64,000 nt of DNA from Eucommia ulmoides. Lineage: Eukaryota; Streptophyta; Magnoliopsida; Garryales; Eucommiaceae. The notes under the pieces were generated by a model that made no database searches, was not told the DNA's origin, and saw nothing but the letters and a program-made list of their open reading frames with translations. The stretch covers positions 8,320,880 through 8,384,879 of the forward strand of contig CM028336.1 of assembly GCA_016647705.1 (NCBI GenBank), read 5' to 3'. Both the position numbers and the translations under genes were made by a program. Below, piece after piece: positions 35,491-46,100 of the stretch (position 1 is the first letter of the stretch; each line of letters opens with the position of its first letter).

Positions 35491-37261
35491 TATCCACTAA
35501 CCCTGACATCTGGGCCATTATGCAGTGTCAATTTCAGTGTGTCATTTGTCAATTTGGAAAGATCCCACTTCACAAACCTTGGAGATGCTTCCTCCTTATC
35601 TTCCTTGCGCACATTCACATGCTCGCAAAACCAATACTAGACAATTTAAAAGTTTATTAGTAATTATTCAATTTAATTTGGGTTTCGATATTAAATGAAT
35701 GTGTCAAAATGGGAATGAGTTATGTTTTGACATACTAGCAATGCAATAACACATCCTTTCACCTTCTCAGGCTGTAGGGTGTTTTGCCGAATTGATGTCA
35801 TCAACAGGCTATGAATTGCATGATGCCAACCATGGGTGTGCATTTGTTCAATATTTTCAACATACTTGTAAAGGCCAAATGCAACAAATTGTCCACTGTT
35901 GGGCAGCAAACACGTGTCTAGCAGATACAAGCACAACAAATTGACAATATGCCTAACGTCTTTATCGTTGTCACTGTCCACCGACTCCATGATTGCATTT
36001 TTTTTATGTCAGTTGTCGATAATCGCTTCCGGTCTTTGCAAATACTAGCCAAATATTCACTTTCCAGCTTTTCATAGAAGAAGTTGATGGCCTTCTCGCC
36101 ACATTTCAGTCCAAAAATCACTCTAACATCCGAAATAGCAAACTTCAAATCAACACCTCTAATTTTGAAAGACTTTGTTTCTTCGTTCCAGGTCTTCAGT
36201 ATTTGGACGATGTTGTCGTCCAATTTCTTGATCATCTCCAATGTCACTCTCTTATTCAAAATTGAATCAAAATTTGGCCAGAATGGCGTGCATTGTAGCA
36301 ATTCAGTGTGTCTTCTTGTCAGAACAATTGTGTCAAGCAACTTGTAGACAAGCTTCAACGATGATCTGTATTGTAGGTAAAATTTACCTATTCTCCGACT
36401 TGTTACTGTTGTCTTTCTTTTATTTTTTGTTGGATTTTGGGTTCTTTAATGTAGGCATCATCGAAGTCACTGTCAGACACATATACTGAAAATACATATG
36501 TTGATAGGTTAACATTCAGATGACACATATACTGAAAATACAAATCTTCATAAGTTAACTGACCAAGTACCAAAACAGTAGATACAAACACACTGAACAG
36601 CAAATCTGAACAACAAAACAGAGCAATACATTTCCAAACATTTATCAAACAGTTTCTTGTGATTGCAAACACATTGTTTGAACAAATATTTAGGAAGAAA
36701 TCTTATATATACAAACACAGCCAATGTGAACAATTAATAAGAGCAGTACACTATATAATGTTTGTCAACTGGGGTTCTGTTCAGTAGATATCCATTGAAG
36801 ATGTGTCTTTCTCAATAGATATCTACTTACATTTCGAATTATACTATTTGTTTACACAGTCCTGAATTTACCAATTAAATATATTTTTCATGATATATAT
36901 ATATGGTCAAGAAATACTCTACACCAAGTACCAAATTCACTACAGATAGTACATGATATAAACTTAAATTTGCACGAAACTGATGTCAACAAATGAATGG
37001 ATATCACCTGAAATTTGTTCTAAACGTAATCAATAGCATATGTACCTGATATCCACTTAAATATTTTGAATATAATGACTGGTATATGTCCTGCTTACCT
37101 TCTTCCTCAATCTTTTCTTTGTAGTCTTTCTCAGGTTTCTTCTCTTTCCCTCTCTCTGCCGATTGCTGTGGTTTCATTGCCCTCTTCAATGGTTTGGACT
37201 GTTTGGAACCTGATGTTTCACCATCATTCTTTCTCTTCTCTGAATATCTCGTGTTTACCAT

Positions 37262-37610
37262 TTCTTCTTCTTATGGTCTTCGGTGATTTATGAGTTTTTA
37301 AGGTTATGTTGTTCGTTCTATTTCTAGGCACCATTCACTCGTAATTTTCGGCGAATCGGAGTTCAAGGGTTTATGCTCGTACGATTCTTGCGTGAAAATG
37401 GCGGAACAAATGACAATGAGTAAACTCCAAAGAAGACATAGGGGCTATGATGACGATAAGTTTCGGTAGAAATGCAGTACGTGCAGTCGTACAGTTGCGC
37501 AGTCGCATCATGGCAGCTGTGCATTGGGCTGATCGGTGGCATGGATTTGTAAATTAAAAATCTAATTAGGGACAAAATCGACAATTCCATTTTCATGGTT
37601 TAATTATCCA
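37262..37610 (-). promoter_or_regulatory. 5' flank of Ulp1-like copy A, former element end
   Basis: The sequence upstream of the start codon is alignable with 42722-43100 upstream of copy B. Shared pieces are ttcttcttatggt, tgcgtgaaaatggc, and gagggacaaaatcgacaat with cattttc at the outer edge. In copy B this strip runs on to the MULE right end. Copy A therefore appears to keep an old element end now buried inside the element. Confidence 0.55.
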
Positions 37611-38190
37611 CTACCATTTAATTGGTTTTTTTATTAGTTCTGTTAAGGTGATATCAACTGTATTCGTGTCTTGTTAAGTAGATATCTACTTACAGGCAAA
37701 AAATATGATGTGTTTGTACATTTAATTGGTTTTTTTTTTTTGTTCAGATGATATCAACTGAAAGTGTCTTGTTAAGTATATATCTACTTGTCGATATAAA
37801 ATATGATGTGTCTATACATTTAATTAGGTCTTGAATGATATACATGGTCAGCAAGTAACAAGTTCTAATAATTACCTTAATGATATATTGAGTCAATAAA
37901 TGGATGGCACAAAGTTCTAAATTTTGTAGAAACGGACACTGAAGGTGTTTGTTCACTGTAGAAATAACCCTAGTTCTCTCCAACACTGTTGGGTTCTGTT
38001 AAGATGATATCAACTGAATAGGTGTCCATTTTAAGTAGATATCTACTTAAATGTATAAAATATGATGTGTTTGTACATTTTTGTAGTGTCAATGAACGAT
38101 GGACATTTAATTGGGTTTTTAATGATATACATGGTCAATAACACACATAAACTTTAATTTTGTATATACAAACACATTGTTTCAACAATT
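37611..38190. other. Internal spacer with gatatcaactg repeats
   Basis: T-rich sequence with several copies of ttctgttaagRtgatatcaactgaat and agtagatatctacttaaa. It lies between the old end of copy A and the RBR fragment. No gene. Confidence 0.5.
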
Positions 38191-38192
38191 TT

Positions 38193-38691
38193 TTGGAGGC
38201 TTACACATCAAATAATATCCACAGCACGCAAATTTAATGGATGAACATATGGGCAAAACAACTGCGACTAGAGGCACTGAAGTTATATTACAGAGTTCTT
38301 CAAGCAATGTGCACTGCAGAAGCCCAGATTTTGAATGCCAATAATCTAACTTCACTGCTAACCAAAGAGAGGTTCCATAGATACATGCTTGCTTGTTCAG
38401 TAGAATTGGTTCTTGCCACACATAAGACGGTAGATATGTTGTTCCAGCAGTGATCTCAGTAAGGTAATAGAAAGTTTCATTAGACATGAGGAAAGTTTTC
38501 CCAGAGAATTAAGGAGAATTAAGGGGAAAAGGGCTCGTTAATGTACAATTCTTTGACAATTGCGAGGTCGGTCTTCTCTGTAGAAATAATTCATCTTGGC
38601 TTTGTGGCTCATCCAATGCCAGCTCTGAATGCAATTGCAATGCATATCAACTTGTCTTGTGGAGGCTTACACATGAAATAATATCTACAGC
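38193..38691. repeat. Direct repeats bracketing the RBR fragment
   Basis: The word ggaggcttacacatSaaata followed by atatcYacagca occurs at 38194-38225 and 38659-38690, on either side of the RBR sequence. A third, weaker copy is at about 38846-38876. The right copy overlaps the RBR word tgtggagg. Confidence 0.8.
38241..38665 (+). pseudogene. Captured fragment of a retinoblastoma-related (RBR) gene
   Basis: The + strand translates to [40 protein letters not shown] and LVLATHKTV. It then continues in other frames with DLSKVIESFIRHEESFPREL and [15 protein letters not shown], ending [12 protein letters not shown]. This matches the A-pocket start of plant RBR1 ([31 protein letters not shown]...). 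RBR is the plant cell-cycle regulator that binds E2F. Relative to the family, about 27 bases plus one are missing near 38446 (VLERTGITAF lost), and there is a gap after PRELRR. The fragment has lost its frame. A direct repeat of about 32 bp, ggaggcttacacatSaaata, starts at about 38194 and again at 38659. No intron is evident in this stretch. Confidence 0.8.
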
Positions 38692-39038
38692 AGTAGATAT
38701 ATTCAAAACAGTATATACAAACACACTGAACTAAACAAGCAATAGGAGGTACAAACAACGCAGTACATTTCATGAAACAATTTATACATATTCACCTAAG
38801 GATTTGTAATTCCAATTAGATATCTACTGAGATGTTAAACGAATTACACATCAAATAATATCCACAACACTCAAATATATATACGAAATAGTATATACAA
38901 AACAATTTCTACATCTTCATATTTAGGGCTAACAATGTCCCTCTCTTCACCACTGTTTTTCATTTACTCAAACTTTTGGCCTCCTGCGGTCCTTTATCCT
39001 TTCTGTCTTTTTTGATATCCAAATATTTGAAATCATCT

Positions 39039-39075
<37 letters not shown>

Positions 39076-39889
39076 CTGTGCTTTGTCTCTCTGCTTCAGC
39101 CTGTTAACCATTGAGCTTTTGTCTGTTTTTTCTGTCAATTTTTTCTTCTTTTTTTTTTCGCTTCTTCACCTTCTTTGGGCCTAGTCTCTGCATAGATATC
39201 TTGGAGACGCTGTTCAGTTTCTTCTACAGAAACAGGGTCCGGAAGAGGACTGTTTTTGGGTTATTTGACCTCATTATCCCTCTGAGCTAAACGTAAGGTC
39301 AAATTCTTGAAGTTCTTGTCCATGTCTTCCTTTTGCCGAACCATTTGTTCGACCAATTCTTTTATTTTCTCCTCACCTTCCTCTTTTTTTAGCTCGTCAC
39401 TTGTCCTTTTCAGCTCAGCCAATTCCATTTTTAGTTTTGTAATTTTCTCTCATCTTTTCTTATTTTTTCCTCTCAGTTTTATATTTTTCTATTTCAACTT
39501 TGCGTTCTCGTGCTCCAAGCACTCAATTTTCGCTTGTAGTTCTTCATTTTTTTTTTCTTATTTCACCTTTTTTACCCCCGCTTTTAGATACAGTTCTAGT
39601 TTGTGGCATGAAATACGACATATTCATCTAGTCCGGATTGTCCGGAACGTCATCAGTGAAATGAGTACGGTAGGGGGTTTCCATACTCTCCGGTTCGCCT
39701 TCGTCACTGGCCTTCTTATACTCTTCACCTTCTTCACTCCACGATTTTTCTTCATCGTCTTTCTTTTGTTCGAATTTCTCTCCTTTCCCAGCATACTTAT
39801 TTTTTAAATTATCAGAGTGTGTGATCATTTTTGTCTCAGTCCTCATCATTTTCATCGTATTTGGATTCACTTGTCAACATGCCGTTTGT

Positions 39890-40530
39890 TCAGAGAATAT
39901 CACTAAATAGATTTGTAATTTACATATGTGCATTTTCAGTAGATATGTACTAAACAAAATTGTTTTTTCGAGTACGTTTCCATTACACGTGTATTTCTAG
40001 TCGATATCTACTAAACACCATGTATGCAGTACACATGTGTATTCTTAAGTAGATATGTACTGAACATTTAAGTAGATGCCAAACATAGGTGTGCATTAAG
40101 TAGATATCCACAAAAGATGCAGTACATTTCACTAAAGATGTGTATTTTGAAGTAGGTTTCCATTACACATGTTTATTTTCAGTTGATATGTACTAAAACA
40201 GCATGTATACAGTACACATGCATATTTTTAAGTAGATATCTACTGAACATTTTCAGTAGATATCCACTGAACATTTAAGTTATATGCAATACATTTTTAA
40301 GTTGATATCTACTGAAACTGTATACAATATGTATGCAGTAGATCTTTAGTATTTTAAAGTAGATATCCACTATCAACTAGACAAATTTGTAATTTCAAGT
40401 AGATATACATTACATACGTGTATTTTTCAGATGATATCTAGTAAACAGATTTGCAATTTCAAGTAGATATCTACTAGATTTGTAATGTATGCATTACATA
40501 CAATGCTTGAGAGGAACAAAAAATGAACTA
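39890..40530. repeat. Palindrome-rich intron repeat, copy B, first block
   Basis: Mixed repeats of cattttcagtagatatYtact, ttaagtagatatctactgaa and gtatgcagtacat, as in copy A. The core agtagatatctact is itself a 14-bp palindrome. Confidence 0.8.
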
Positions 40531-41519
40531 TAAAAACCTATAAAACAGTACATATCCACTAACCCTAATATCTGGTGCATTATGCCCCTCATTCAGTGCG
40601 TTTTTCAGTGTGTCCGTTGTCAATTTTGAGAGATCTCACTTGACAAACTGTGGGGATGCTGCCTCATTATCTTCCTTGATGACATTAACATGCTCGCAAA
40701 ACCAATACTAGACAAAATGAATAGTTTATTAGTAATTATTCAATTATTAACAACTTTAAATAAGTTTGGACGGGTCGTACCAGCAATGCAAGAACACACC
40801 CTTTCACCTTCCCAGGCTGACGGGAGTTTTGCTAAATTGATGTGATCAACAAGCTATGAATTGTGTGATGCCAAGCATAGGTGTGCATTTGCTCAATATT
40901 TTCAACATACTTGTAAAGCCCAGATGTCACAAACACTCCACTGTTGGGCAGCAAACACGTGCCTAGCAGATACAAGCACAACAAACTGACAACATGGCGA
41001 ATGTCTTCATCGTTCTCACTGTTCACTAACCCCATGATTGTATTTTTTATGTCAGTTGTCGACAATCGCTTCCGATCTTTGCAAATACTAGCCAAATATT
41101 GACTTTCTAGCTTGCCGTATGAGTAGTTGATGGCCTTATCACCACATTTCAGCCTAAATATGAGTTTCACATCCGAAACAACAAAACTCACATCAACATC
41201 TCTAATTTTGAAAGCATTTTTTTCTTCGTTCCAATTTCTTTATCATTTCCAAAGTCACTCTCTTGGTCAAAATAGAATAAAAAATTGGCTAGAATGGCAT
41301 AAGATGTAGCAAGCGTCTATGCGTTCCAGTCAGCACAATGGTGGTCAGCAACTCGTACAGAAACTTCAACGAAGATCTATATTGTAGGTAAAACTTACCA
41401 ATTCTTCGGTTTGGTTCAGTTTTAGCATTCCTTTCATTTTGTTTTTTTGATTCGGGTTCTTCTCATCAGGGTATCATCAAAGTCGCTATTAGAACCAATT
41501 GTTCACATGCAAAAAAAGA

Positions 41520-42330
41520 AAGAAAGAAAGATTTAAAACAGTATGTATGTACTAAAACAACATGCATGTACTAAAACAGCATGTATGCAGTACACATGCA
41601 TATTTTTAAGTAGATATCTACTGAACATTTAAGTTGATATCTACTGAAAATGTATAAAACATGTATGCAGTACATCTTTAGTCTTTTCAAGCACATATCC
41701 ACTGGTGTTTAGTATATATCACTAAAGATATATATTTTCAAGTAGATTTCCATTACATATGTGTATTATCAGTTGATATGTACTAAAACAGCATATACTG
41801 AACATTTAAGTTGATATCTACTGAATATTTTCAGTAAATATCTACTGAACATTTGAGTTGATATCTACTGAAAATGTATACAACATGTATGCAGTACTTT
41901 AGTATTTTCAAGTAGATATCTACTGGTGTTTAGTAGATATCACTAAAGATGTATATTTTCAAGTAGGTTTCCATTACACATGCTTATTTTCAGTTGATAT
42001 GTACTAAAACAACATGTATGCAGTATACATGCATATTTTTAAGTAGATATCTACTGGATATTTAAGTTGATATCTACTGAACATTTTTAATAGATATCCA
42101 CTGAATATTTCAGTTGTATGCAGTACATCTTTAAGTTGATATCTATTGAAAATGTAAATGTATACAACATGTATGCAGTACATCTTTTGTATTTTCAAGA
42201 CATAGGCTGATGAAACATATATTGAAAAAACACATGTTGATAGGTTAACATTCAGATGATATCAACTGAATATACAGTTTTTCTCAGAGGATATCCACTT
42301 AATATTGCACGACACAGTTTCACAAATCAA
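41520..42330. repeat. Palindrome-rich intron repeat, copy B, second block
   Basis: The same words recur. A longer unit of about 190-420 bp repeats twice or more (aaaacagcatgtatgcagta, catgcatatttttaag, tagatatctactgaacattt and aagttgatatctactgaa). It lies in the first introns of copy B. Confidence 0.8.
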
Positions 42331-43358
42331 TGAAGATTAACTAAACATTTTTTCTGAACTAATTCAACAATTCATGAGTTTTGATATCCCACACATTCTC
42401 CCTATGAGACGTAATCATTGGGATGATAGTAGATGATGTCCAATCCAGAGAATATTTAGATGATATCCACTTACATTTGCACGATATCAACAGTATATTG
42501 AGATGATATTCACTTAAAATTTTTGAATATAATGACTAGTATATATCCTGCTCACCTTCTTGCTCAACCTCTTCTTTGTAGTCTTTGTCTTGTTTATTCT
42601 CCTTCCCTCTCTCCGCTGAATGTTGTGGTTCCATTACCCTCTTTGCTGATGGTTTGGACTGTTTGGAACCTGACGTTCCAATATGGTTCTTTTTCTTCTC
42701 TAAAGACCGCGTGACCACCATTATTCTTCTTATGGTTTTCGGCACCACGTTTCAATTTCTAAGGGTTTTGTGGTTCGTTCTTTTTGTAGGCATTGATCGC
42801 TTCCAATTTTATGGTGAAAATCGGTGGAAATCGACGACAATCGACGAAAATCGTCCGTTGGATATCTAGGGTTTACGAGAGTTTGGTTGCGTGAAAATGG
42901 CAAAAATTGAGATTGATCATGACGATAGTGTTGCAGGGATTGATGATGATGAGGGCAGGAAGGTCGTGAAGGCATGTGCAGGGGTCGCGTCGTGCTCCAG
43001 CAGTCGCGTCTGGTGACGTTGTGCGGCGGGTGTAAGGAGTGGTATTCTTTTATAAATTACAAATCTTCTGAGGGACAAAATCGACAATCTCATTTTCGTG
43101 GGGATTTTAGGCTGATCCAAAAACCCATAGTTCTTGAAAATGGATTTTTTTGCCCCTTTGGAACTACATAATTTTTTTCCCTAAAATTAATAATGAATTT
43201 GATAGCTGAAAAGTGGAAAGGTACTATAGCCATGTGATGTTTTTTACTGACATTTTTCAAAAGGGCTGCACAGCCATGTGAAAAGGGGTTGGAACTAAAG
43301 ACTAGAAGTGACAATTGCTGACAAAGGTTTTTGAGATTCTCCTCCATCACTGATTGGT

Positions 43359-43500
43359 CCTTATCGTGACAATTGCTGACAAAGAAGCTCATTGTTATGT
43401 TGATTAAAAGATAAAGAATCAGTGTCCTTATCGTGACAATTGCTGACAAAGAAGCTCATTGTTATGTTGATTAAAAGATAAAGAATTATCGTGACATTTA
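43359..43500. repeat. 67-bp tandem duplication
   Basis: ccttatcgtgacaattgctg begins at 43359 and 43426, and 60 following bases are identical. A third partial copy starts at about 43487. It lies just outside the MULE right end. Confidence 0.85.
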
Positions 43501-43509
43501 TGTCAAAGA

Positions 43510-44210
43510 GAAGGGATATAACTGGTAATTTTAGTAGCCGCTGGAGACAGGAGCTCTCTCTTGGGAAGCGTGCCTGGGTTACTTCCAATTTGATTTCCCG
43601 TCGATCCAGTCAGGCAGAGGCTTCCGGCGTTCTTCTCCGTCGAGTTCTCGTAGGTCGCCGTCTTCATTGCCAAACGTAGGGAGCTCCTCATCTGTGTAAG
43701 CAATCGGACGAACTTAGGTGAAAGTTGTGGCAAATTTGAATCTAAATCGGTCCGAAATCGTCGGCGTCTCCATCTCCACCGTCGCACATCTGAGCTCCTC
43801 ATCTCCGATTTTGAGATTTCGAGTTCCTCATCGGATTTTGCTGGTTTTGTGTCACGAAACAGAAATCATCGGCTCCAGGTGTGGTTTCAGGAGGTGGACC
43901 AACCAGATCGAAATTCAAATCAGTTGAGTTTGGATGAGGGGCTTCAAATAGATTAGGGTTTCAATCTTCTCAAATCAAAGCAGGTCCCAGAGCTCAAATC
44001 CGGTCGGAGCAGTCCCAATCTTCGCAAATCCGAGAAGATCTTAACCAGAGCAGTTCCCAATCTTCTCAAATCAGAGCAGTCCCGATCTTCGCAAACCTGA
44101 GCAGATCTAAATCCTCAAGTCGGAGCAAAATCTCACAATTCGCAAAAATCTCAAATCTCTAATTTGGGAGTTGTTCATCCATTTTCCCATCTGGCCGATT
44201 CATATAGGTA
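43510..44210 (+). other. GC-richer leader-like region with short tandem repeats
   Basis: The base composition is richer in GC than the neighbourhood. It includes a triplicated word gagcagtcccRatcttcNcaaatc (about 44008-44100) and ends at cgattcatatag|gtaagattcc, which resembles an untranslated first exon with a donor site. Frames across it (for example 43491-43679, 43718-43927) show no domain I recognise. It could be a gene leader or a captured one; I assign no function. Confidence 0.35.
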
Positions 44211-44281
44211 AGATTCCTTATTCTCTGCTTGGGTGCTTGGGTGAAGCTGTTAGCGCTCTGCTTTTTGCATTTCAATTAATT

Positions 44282-45275
44282 GATGAAGTCCTTATGAATT
44301 TCAATCCCTACAGTTGAAGGCCCAAGACAAAAGTTGTTCTAGCTGCTTAGGGTTATTCTTTGTTTCAAAACAATAAATGAGATTATAATTTGATAGTTAT
44401 TATGAATTTCAACCCCTACGGTTGAAGGCAAAAATGGTTATAGTTACTTAGGGGTATTGCTTTGTTTTCAGAAATATAGATGAGAGAGCTTGTGAGATTA
44501 CAATTTTGATCAATTTCTGTTTTTCATAATCAATTTTAATTTTCATAGAAAAATCTTTTTTGGATCCAAGAGAGATTACAAAGAGATGAACTATATAACA
44601 AATTAAGTACGATATGAAACCAATTTTGGGGTAAAATGGTCAACTTAATATAATAAAACTCTATAACACGACTGTAATGGTGCATGCTTCTGTAGTATCT
44701 GTAGTAATTGACTCTTCTGGCTAAATATAGTGTCCAATACATAAGGATGACAAGAAGTTGATGGAGATTTGTGTCTGTGTGTGTATATGTGAGAGAGAGA
44801 GAGAGAGAGCCTGGATGTTAGGGTTCCTCTACTGGAGAGCCTGGATGTTGGGGTTCTTCTGTTGGAGGCTCTGATTCTTGATCTACTCGACCAAAACATC
44901 GTACAGGGTTCGTTGGCCAAATTTAAGCGCAAGATCAAGATAGTAGCACCGTCAGATGTTTCTATGTCATGGGGTTCTTGATCAATCGATCTTAAGCAAC
45001 TGATTTAACATGTTTTTCTTCCCATGTGAATAACAGCTCTTCCATGTTCATCTCTTAACGTACGGTGTCCCCTATCCTGCTCGATCAATATCATTAATAG
45101 CTCCGTGTCCCTATTTTCATAGGCTACATGCAGTTGTTGTGGCAAAAAAAGAAAGTGCTTTTGTCCCCGTCGGTTATGACATTCTGCCAAAGCTTGTCCC
45201 TGTTCTTGATGACATTCTGCAAAAACTTGTCCCCATCGCTGATGACATTCTGCCAGAACTTGCCGCCCCAAGAGA
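44282..45275. repeat. Duplicated unit, copy 1 (unidentified)
   Basis: The sequence from aatttcaatccctacagttg to about 44960 matches 45311-45920 in the same orientation over about 650 bp (offset about 1.0 kb). On the minus strand, 45005-45271 encodes LHVAYENRDTELLMILIEQD followed by RTLRDEHGRAVIH, faintly like an ankyrin repeat. It also encodes a triplicated GQxxAECHQ motif from a 30-bp tandem repeat (45165-45262). No family is assigned. Confidence 0.5.
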
Positions 45276-45310
45276 GAGAAAGTTAGAGCGAGAGTAGATG
45301 AGATTACAAT

Positions 45311-46100
45311 TTGATTGTCATTATGAATTTCAATCGCTACAGTTGAAGGCCCAAGGCAAAAATTATTCTACATTATTAGGGTTATTCTATGTTTTCAAAA
45401 CAATATATCATATTACAATTTGATAGTCTTTATGATTTTTAATCCCTACAGTTGAAGGCACAAGGCAAAAATGGTTTTAGTTGCTTAGGGGTATGCTTTG
45501 TTTTCAAAAGAGTAGATGGGAGAGCTTGTGAGATTATGATTTGATCAATTTCAATTTTTCATAATCAATTTTAATTTTCATAGAAAAATATTTTTTAGAT
45601 CCGATAGAAATTATAAAGAGATGAAACTATATAACAAATTAGGAACGATGTGAAACCTATTTAGGGGTAAAATTGTTGACCTAATATAATAGAACTCTAT
45701 AACACGACTGTAATGGTGCATGCTTTGAAGTAACCAACAATGTTGGCTAAGTATAGTGTCCAATACATAGGTATGGCAACAAGTTAACGGAGATTTGTGT
45801 GTCTGTGAGAGAGAGACTGGATGTTTGGGCTTTGATTCGCGATCTCCTCCTCCACCAAAACATGGTGTAGGGAAGCGCAATGTCAAGAACATTAGAACTG
45901 TGAGATGTTTCCATATCAAGGGCTTTTATCTCTGTCCATGACATTCCACTGGAACTAGTCTCCGCCGCTGACGACATTCCGCCAGAATTTATCCTGGTGG
46001 CTGATGATGACATGGTCCGAACTTGCCCCTCCAGGAGAGAGAGAAATGAAAGAACTTTGAGAGCAAACTGATGGAATTTCATATGGCCAATCCGGGGAAA
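45311..46100. repeat. Duplicated unit, copy 2 (unidentified)
   Basis: The second copy of the 44.3-kb unit. Shared words include gaaggcccaag.caaaa, tagaaaaat.ttttt.gatcc, ctataacacgactgtaatgg and tagtgtccaatacat. On the minus strand 45747-46106 reads ETSSSGMSW and SHSSNVLDIALP, parallel to ETSDGATIL in copy 1. The tandem gacattcYgccagaa motif recurs at 45955-46040. Probably a decayed tandem gene pair or a repeat; unresolved. Confidence 0.45.

Larger units (their letters stand above)
31920..37261 (-). pseudogene. Ulp1/SUMO-protease-like gene of the MULE, copy A
   Basis: A multi-exon gene reads leftward. Exon 1 (about 37099-37261) starts MVNTRYSEKRKNDGETSG, Lys-rich, ending at a gtaagc donor. 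The next coding block (36360-35690) gives the conserved domain of transposon Ulp1 proteins (DVRVIFGLKCGEKA, then LLCLYLLDTCLLPNSGQF and YVENIEQMH). A short exon is at 35640-35503. 34370-33590 codes for charged, coiled-coil-like sequence. Peptidase C48 exons follow at about 32640-32390 (NHWTLLVFD with the catalytic His), 32310-32190 (PQQ) and 32130-31920 (DCGIMVLF with the catalytic Cys). The usual Asp position reads Asn (HYNSL), as may occur in this group. A one-base slip in an A run near 36000 and stops in the coil region break it. Introns hold palindromic repeats. Confidence 0.75.
38940..42721 (-). pseudogene. Ulp1-like gene copy B, protease domain deleted
   Basis: The gene repeats the order of copy A. 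The start ATG at 42721-42719 gives MVVTRSLEKKKNHIGTSG, with donor gtgagc at about 42556. The conserved block at 41200-40830 includes DVKLIFRLKCGDKA and LLCLYLLGTCLLPNSGVF. A short exon lies at about 40710-40580. Coil-coding sequence at 39870-39000 begins TKMITHSDNLKNKYAGKGEK. Next to it, the 3'-end phrase tttactcaaacttttg (38962) joins cctttatcctttctgt (38987). In copy A these two phrases are 1.65 kb apart and enclose all the peptidase exons. So copy B has lost the catalytic domain. Frame breaks also exist, for example near 41230. Confidence 0.7.
26120..43181. mobile_element. Large MULE with transposase and Ulp1-protease genes (Kaonashi/CUMULE-like)
   Basis: The nine-base sequence taaaattaa occurs at 26111-26119 and 43182-43190, just outside two ends that both begin GGG read inward. 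Both ends share a tccaaagg word within 30 bases. Subterminal sequence is also alike (left tttttgcccttacaattattta; right reversed ttttgtccctcagaag..gtaattta). Between them lie a MuDR-type transposase (+), a Ulp1-like gene (-), a second Ulp1-like gene lacking its protease part, an RBR fragment and dense palindromic repeats. Plant MULEs carrying Ulp1 genes and weak terminal repeats are known (Kaonashi, CUMULE). Size is about 17.1 kb. Ends are inferred by eye; an AT-rich 9-mer could match by chance, but the four agreements together are persuasive. Confidence 0.65.
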
